Source: Toxonevra muliebris (Eukaryota > Arthropoda > Insecta > Diptera > Pallopteridae). From it: a stretch of 64,000 bases of DNA. Below, one piece after another: positions 58,930-64,000 of the stretch. Each line of letters starts with the position of its first letter. Positions within the stretch are counted from its first letter, which is position 1. Made by a program: the position numbers and the translations under genes. The notes under the pieces are model-generated. The model saw only the letters and a program-made list of their open reading frames with translations, was not told the DNA's origin and made no database searches. The stretch is from NCBI GenBank assembly GCA_963691655.1, contig OY829326.1, positions 58,149,776 through 58,213,775 of the forward strand, in the 5' to 3' direction.

Positions 58930-59950
58930 CCAAATTCTACCTAAAACTTAGTGCAAATTCTTACAAAATCTTAGACTAAAATTCAGACTAAATTCTGACC
59001 AAACATTAAAGCTAAATTTTTACTAAATTCAGACTAAACACAAATCAAAATAAAGCCAAACTCAGATCTATATTTAAAGCCGAACTCAAACTAATAGTCA
59101 CATCAATCAAAAACAAAACTCAGTCTGAAATTAAACAAAAATTCAGATCGAAACTTAGACCGTATTCAAGGTGAAATTCAGACTTGACCAAAATTCAGAC
59201 TCAATCAAAAATATAATAGAAATTTAGATGAAATCTGAACTTGGTGAAAACAAAGACAAAAATCAGACTAAAATTAAACCAAAACTCGGATCAAAACTTA
59301 GACTCTATTGAAGCGAAATTCAGACTAAAATTTGAGAAAATCTTAGACCACAAACCAGACCAAAAATCAGACTACAATTTATTCCAAAATTTAGACTCAA
59401 ATGTATCTCAAATCTTAAAAACCAGATCAAAATTTAAACCAAAATCCAGATCAAATATGAACGCAAAAATTTTACAAAAATTTGGTCTAAAAATAGAACA
59501 TAATTCAGACCAAAAATCAAACCAAATTTAGACCAATAATTAAGACAAAAATGTGACCAAAGTTAAAACAAAATTTAGACCAAAATTAGATTAAAAATGT
59601 AACTAAAAATGAGATTAAATTCATATAAAAAATCAAACTAAAAGAAAGACTACAAGTCAGATTAAATTAAGACTAAAAAGTAAACCATTAATCTGACCAA
59701 AATTAGAACAAAATTCAGACCAAAAACAAACAGAAAAATTTAAACAAAACCTAGATGAAAAATCGGACCAAATTCTGACAAAAAATCTAAGTTTTGCTAA
59801 ACCAAATCAAAAATCAGACAAAATTCGGACAAATACTCAGACCAAACATCAAAACAAAATTAAGGCTTAAAATCTGAGCAAAATTCAAACCACTTTCAGA
59901 TCAAAAATCAAACTAAAATTCAGATTAAAAACCAGGTCTAAAATAAAACT
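58930..59950 (+). repeat. Degenerate minisatellite, CAGACCAAAATT type (locus 2)
   Basis: About 1 kb of irregular 12-15 bp units: AAATTCAGACCAAA, AAAATCAGACTAAA, AACTCAGATC and similar. It is the same family and the same strand as 23400-24290, 35 kb away. The 96-codon frame at 59241-59531 is a translation of the repeat (K/Q/S/D/L-rich) and not a gene. Confidence 0.87.
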
Positions 59951-60560
59951 AAAAATCAAATAGAAAATATATAAAAAACAAATACCAAAATTATTATCAA
60001 GCTCTCCAAAAGTAGAACATCTAAGTACAAACTGACTGAAATTTCAGATTTATTATGGTCGAAGTGTATGCGGTAAAAAGTTGCATTCACATATTCACGA
60101 GGGCTGCATACCAGTGATGAAATTTGCAAATTTGTACCAAATTTACCAAAAAAGTTGTACCTAAATGAGTATGAATGTACCTGAAATAGTATACTCCATT
60201 GATTTATCGCTTTTGTAAGAAATTTAATTTTCATTTAAAAGTTAATAATTAAAAAAAGTAGAGAAAACATGAAAACGATAATTGTTAGATATAATTTATG
60301 TTAAATTATTGCAGCACATATAAAGTGAGTGAAAAAAATTGATCATAAAAAATTAAAATTTTAGCGCATGACAAATCGCAAAAGGGAAAAACTTTATCTG
60401 CTAATTTATTCCTTGTAGATTTAAATAATTCAAAAAATCGAACCTCACTAGTGACTGATTCAAAATTCTTGCTCATAAACCCTTTAAGAATTACACTTAA
60501 TTTTTTGTTCTCACAGCTCTTTATAATATTTAGATAACTGAGTAGTTGTTCTTACATTTA
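59951..60560. other. Non-coding sequence, no gene seen
   Basis: AT-rich; the minus-strand frame at 59956-60234 has no recognisable domain. Confidence 0.5.
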
Positions 60561-61831
60561 TACAGGCTGACAATCGTAAAGTGACGCACACATTTCAGCA
60601 GTTATTTTTAAAAGGACGTACTTCCATTAAGTACAATTAAGTGTTAACATTGCTGAATATATAAGCATTCATTTGAGCCCCACCTCATTCAATATAACCT
60701 CCTTTAGCCGGCACACATGCCTTCAATCGATCCGGAAATCGTAGGACTGTTCGCCGCAGGACTTCCTGATCAATTTCAGTCCAGGCTTTCTCTAATGAAT
60801 TTGTCAGCGACTCCAGACTGTGGTGTTGAGATGCACAAGCCTTACTCTCTAAAATACTCAAAATAGAGTAGTCCATTGGATTCAAGTCTGGGGAGTATGG
60901 TGGCCATTCTTGAGATGTTATGAATCCAGAAAAATTGTCTTTTGTCTTGGGAAGGTGTAGAATCTTGCTGGAAAGTCCAGTTTTCATTTCCAAATGTATC
61001 TTGGGCCCAGGGAAGAACATGTTCATTTAAAATGCTCCGATAAACAACCTGGTCAATTTTAACACCCTCTTCAACGAATATTAGAGGGGTTCTGGCATTA
61101 GCGGAAACTCCAGCCCATACCATAACGGAAGCTGGCTTTTGAACTCGGCCAACAGTCCAATTTTGTTGCGATGATGATGTTGGCCACATTCGGTCATTTT
61201 GCGCATTGAAATGTTGTTCAACCGTGAAAATTTTTTCATCTGTAAACAAGATATTTTCAACATTTTTTAACACGGAGGAGCGTAGCAACGCCTTGCATCT
61301 TTGCAGTCGCAAATCTTCCTTTTTTTTGTGCCAGATCTTGAGCTTTTCGGAGCTTGTACGGCTTAAGATTTTAACTTTGATTTTGCAATGATTCGCACTG
61401 TTTCACGGTTTACTCCCACTTCCTTAGCGATTTTTCTCATTGAGCGCCTTGGATTTCGCTTGATTCGTTTACGAATTTTTTCTGTTAAACCAGTAGTGGC
61501 AACTGTTGAAAATTTTCCCCGGTCTCTATCTCCAAAACCCCCAGTTTCATTATATCGAATAATAGCTCGGTCAACCGTACGACTTGACAAATTTAAAGCC
61601 TTTGCAATTTGACGGCTACTATAATTTGCCAAATGAAATTTCATAATTTCACGACGAATATTTTCCTTGTCCATTTTTATGGAAATTTCAAAATGTAATA
61701 ACAAAAATTCAAATGATATTAAAAGCAAAGCCAATAATGAATAAATTTGCTTTTTAAATTAAAGTAACGGTAAATGGCAAAGCTTGCTGCAGAGTATTAA
61801 ACTTGCGTCACTTTACAATTGTCACCCTGTA
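60561..61831 (-). mobile_element. maT/Tc1-like DNA transposon
   Basis: A 1267-bp element (60563-61829) with TA on each side. The ends are inverted: CAGGCTGACAATCGTAAAGT then GACGCA on the left, and CAGGGTGACAATTGTAAAGT then GACGCA on the right when reversed. They differ at two positions in 26. Length and structure are those of a complete Tc1/mariner-superfamily element. The transposase gene inside is broken (60685-61674). Confidence 0.92.
60685..61674 (-). pseudogene. maT-type transposase, multiply frameshifted
   Basis: The start at MDKENIRREI (61674) is preferred over an upstream Met at 61734, which would add a hydrophobic run not typical of the family. N-terminal helix-turn-helix: SSRQIAKALNLSSRTVDRAI; second DNA-binding part RRSMRKIAKEVGVNRETVR. 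A frameshift after KSKLKS (about 61365) leads to YKLRKAQDLAQKK, and another to LRLQRCKALL. Catalytic motifs: LFTDEKIF, FQQDSTPS and PPYSPDLNPMDYSI. NPMDYS is typical of maT (DD37D) enzymes. Between the last two motifs there is a third frame change and about ten codons fewer than expected. Ends GGYIE. Inactive. Confidence 0.9.
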
Positions 61832-63817
61832 CATATGTATACAAAAAATTATAATACAAAGTAAAATTGCTATTTATTCCATTTACATCTTTATATCATT
61901 TCAAATTACTTAGATATGGATTTATGTTGCCAACACGCCCACCCTCTATCAACTGTCGAAAAAACGTAAATGCTACATACATATACAAAAAAATAAATTT
62001 AATAGCCAAAAATGAAGTAAATACACAAATTGGCAATGAGGTAAGTAAGAAGAAGAAGAAAAGTGATAAAAATGCTAATGGATAATTTTAATGCATTTTA
62101 ATACCTACTCTTTTTTGGAATATCTATGTACTTCAATGTAATCATTATACAGAAGTAGCAAGAAACTTACACACATATATGTAAATGTAACACAAGCATA
62201 AATTGTTGAAAATCTCAAGCACATACGCGTTCAGTTAGTCATATGTGTGTGTGTGTATTCAAGTACGAGTTAATAATGAACATTTTTGCTTGTGGCTATA
62301 ATTCGTATAAGAAAAATTAAATGTGCGAATAAGTTAATTAAGGCAGAAGTATTTTTTTCATTCTTCTTCAGAGATACTCACTTTTTTTTTTTTTTGAACA
62401 TTTTACATGTATTTACCTTGAAGGTATATATTTGTATAGGTAAATTTATGTTTGTGTCTGTGCAGCATGAAATGAGTATGTGAGATAAAGATATATGAGT
62501 GTGTGTGTATATTTCATTTCACGCTTAACAAGTTCGATTTTTATGCTACATCTTTCATACGCGTTAATTTTCCAGCGAAATGAGCATGTTACAATAAGCA
62601 GCAGCAACGCAAACAGCAAAAGCGACAACAACAGAAAAAGCAACTACTATTGCTGCTGTTGTTGCTACTTTTTTTTTTTGTGATGCTGTTGTTGTTGTGT
62701 TGCTGCTGCTGCTGCTGTGGTAACAACAAGTGGCTTATCCTGCTCAGAGTAAAATAATTATAATTTATAATAAGCATTTGCGAAAAGATGAAGGAAAAGC
62801 AACAACAAAAAAAGTTACCACGCAATTTTGACACATATCCTTCCAATATACAGACACAGGAAAACACATGCACACACACACACGCACACATATAACTAGT
62901 AAATAGAAAATTTATACGCGCTCACACTTGCATTGACAATAAATAGCAATAGCAGTAGCAACAACAACAAGTACATTTTTCTTTTGTTTTGTTATTCGTT
63001 GCTATTGCTATTTATTGCTGGCGCTGCTGTTATTGCTGGCTGTTGCTGATGATGCTCATCATTATCCTGTGCGCAAATCCAATTTGATTATGTTAATACG
63101 CGTGGAAATGCTTTCGCAATTGCAGCCACAGCAGCAGCAGCAGGAATAACAGAAATAACAACAACAGCAATAGCACCAGCCAAAACGTAAAGTTGTAGGA
63201 GTAAGTGAGTGAGTGTGGTTGCTTGTTTATTTGTCTCTCTTGTTTTTTTAGTCTGTCTGTTTGACTGTCAGTCAGTTTTTGCTGTAGTTGTTGTTGTTGT
63301 ATAGTATTTGTCCATATAGCATTCAACTTTACTGGTGTGTATGCATGCATGTATGTGTGCTGTCACTCCAAAATAACAATAGCGTGCACTCATACAAATA
63401 GTTTCCATAACGACATCGAAGCATTTATGCTTTATTTTAAAGGCGAATGGTTTTCGTATGAATGTGAGAGTGTGAATATTTGTGTAATTGTTATTAATTG
63501 TGTATTCTATATACACAGAAATTCATTTATCAGGGCACATGTGATTGTATTAAAACAATGAACTAGCATTGAAATATAAATTGCAATGCATTACTAAGAA
63601 TTGTTTAACTGAAACCTCTAATTAAGATAGCTAAAGTCTTACGGAACGACCTTGTATTATCACCCGTAGTTACCATCTTCAAGGTAAGCTGCCAATTAAA
63701 TTATATCAAATGGTCGAAATGGCCTAAGATGGGTTAAAAACAACAATAGTATTGTGGATTTGTCTTTTATTTATTTTAAAATCTTATTAGCAGTTGTCTT
63801 TTATATACCGATGAAAG
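61832..63817. other. Non-coding, CAG/CTG and CA-rich microsatellite region
   Basis: GT tract at 62243-62256; CAG/CTG-type triplets at 62596-62720, 62945-62972, 62998-63055 and 63120-63180; CA tract at 62866-62890. An 18-bp perfect inverted pair (CAATAAATAGCAATAGCA at 62937-62954 and its complement at 63000-63017) lies in the triplet-rich part. Open frames on both strands are poly-Q/S/L-like. No gene supported. Confidence 0.5.
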
Positions 63818-63876
63818 CATTTGCTGATTCAAGGGGAGGGAGAACCCCCCTTTCCCCTGTTTTCAGATCCTCCAAT
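63818..63876. mobile_element. Very short hAT-like MITE relic
   Basis: CATTTGCTGATTCAAGGGGA followed by GGGAGAACCCCCC and ending TTCAGATCCTCCAATG. This matches the end motifs of the G/C-run MITEs at 617-785 and 42207-42368, with nearly all of the middle missing. No target duplication seen. Confidence 0.4.
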
Positions 63877-64000
63877 GACTGCATATATTGTAACCTGAAT
63901 GTTATAGAAGCATTGAAACTATTTAGTTTTCAAAGACTACATGATTGTTCGGCAAATCGGGACTTATATGTGGAAAAACTACAGTGCCTGTGTTAAGACC

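Noticed and set aside
59241..59531. 96-codon K/Q/D/S-rich frame
   Set aside because: Direct translation of the CAGACC minisatellite.

Overview
This is gene-poor, AT-rich eukaryotic DNA, most likely from a higher fly (Diptera, plausibly a tephritid-type fruit fly). The evidence is a Mos1-like mariner transposase, insect-type LINE, piggyBac, hAT and Tc1-family remnants, a tRNA-derived SINE, many CA/GT and CAG/CTG microsatellites, and no bacterial-style gene packing. The species is inferred from repeat style only. I recognise no host protein-coding gene. The only intact long reading frame I believe is a mariner transposase (346 codons, 43393-44433).

Layout. 0-8.5 kb: a short hAT-like MITE (617-785), mariner copy 1 with a nonsense codon and a frameshift (3671-4958), and a 1.05 kb hAT-like non-autonomous element with an 8-bp target duplication (6377-7421). 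8.4-20 kb: two TTAA-flanked elements (8428-8843, 17758-18630), a degenerate array carrying GGTCACCGAAGG (11.1-11.5 kb), a direct/inverted repeat complex (11.5-12.4 kb), and an old ~170-185 bp satellite built around the box CGGCGTATGAGTAATATT (14.5-16.8 and 18.9-19.2 kb), interrupted by a TA-flanked MITE. 20-25 kb: a rearranged LINE, a purine tract next to a perfect 33-bp inverted repeat, a CAGACCAAAATT-type minisatellite, and two convergent tRNA-like sequences. 27.5-28.9 kb: a long 9-bp minisatellite (GAAATACTT) that keeps several frames open without being a gene.

31-38 kb: two more TTAA elements (one has a captured Tc1/mariner helix-turn-helix fragment, the other a piggyBac-like Cys-rich tail), a 1.7 kb LINE with a destroyed active site, and a Jockey-like LINE tail lying between pieces of a Tc1/mariner-superfamily element. 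38-45 kb: a CTCAA-motif cluster, a 1.3 kb element with AATTCGGATC termini, a hAT-like MITE, and mariner copy 2 nested inside an older DNA transposon. 45-60 kb: a possible solo LTR, a pair of foldback elements, a cluster of piggyBac-type remains (51.2-53.8 kb), an RNase H-bearing LINE fragment on the minus strand, a 304-bp SINE with 16-bp target duplications whose 3' tail resembles that LINE's tail, and a second large copy of the CAGACC minisatellite. 60.5-61.8 kb: a maT/Tc1-like transposon with complete ends and a multiply frameshifted transposase. The rest is AT-rich, microsatellite-rich sequence with no supported gene.

The window reads as a record of nested and decayed mobile elements. The strongest internal relationships are: one TTAA family present both as a 1.5 kb element with piggyBac transposase pieces and as a 0.55 kb deletion derivative; a SINE that appears to have borrowed a LINE 3' end; and two mariner copies of which one keeps an open frame.
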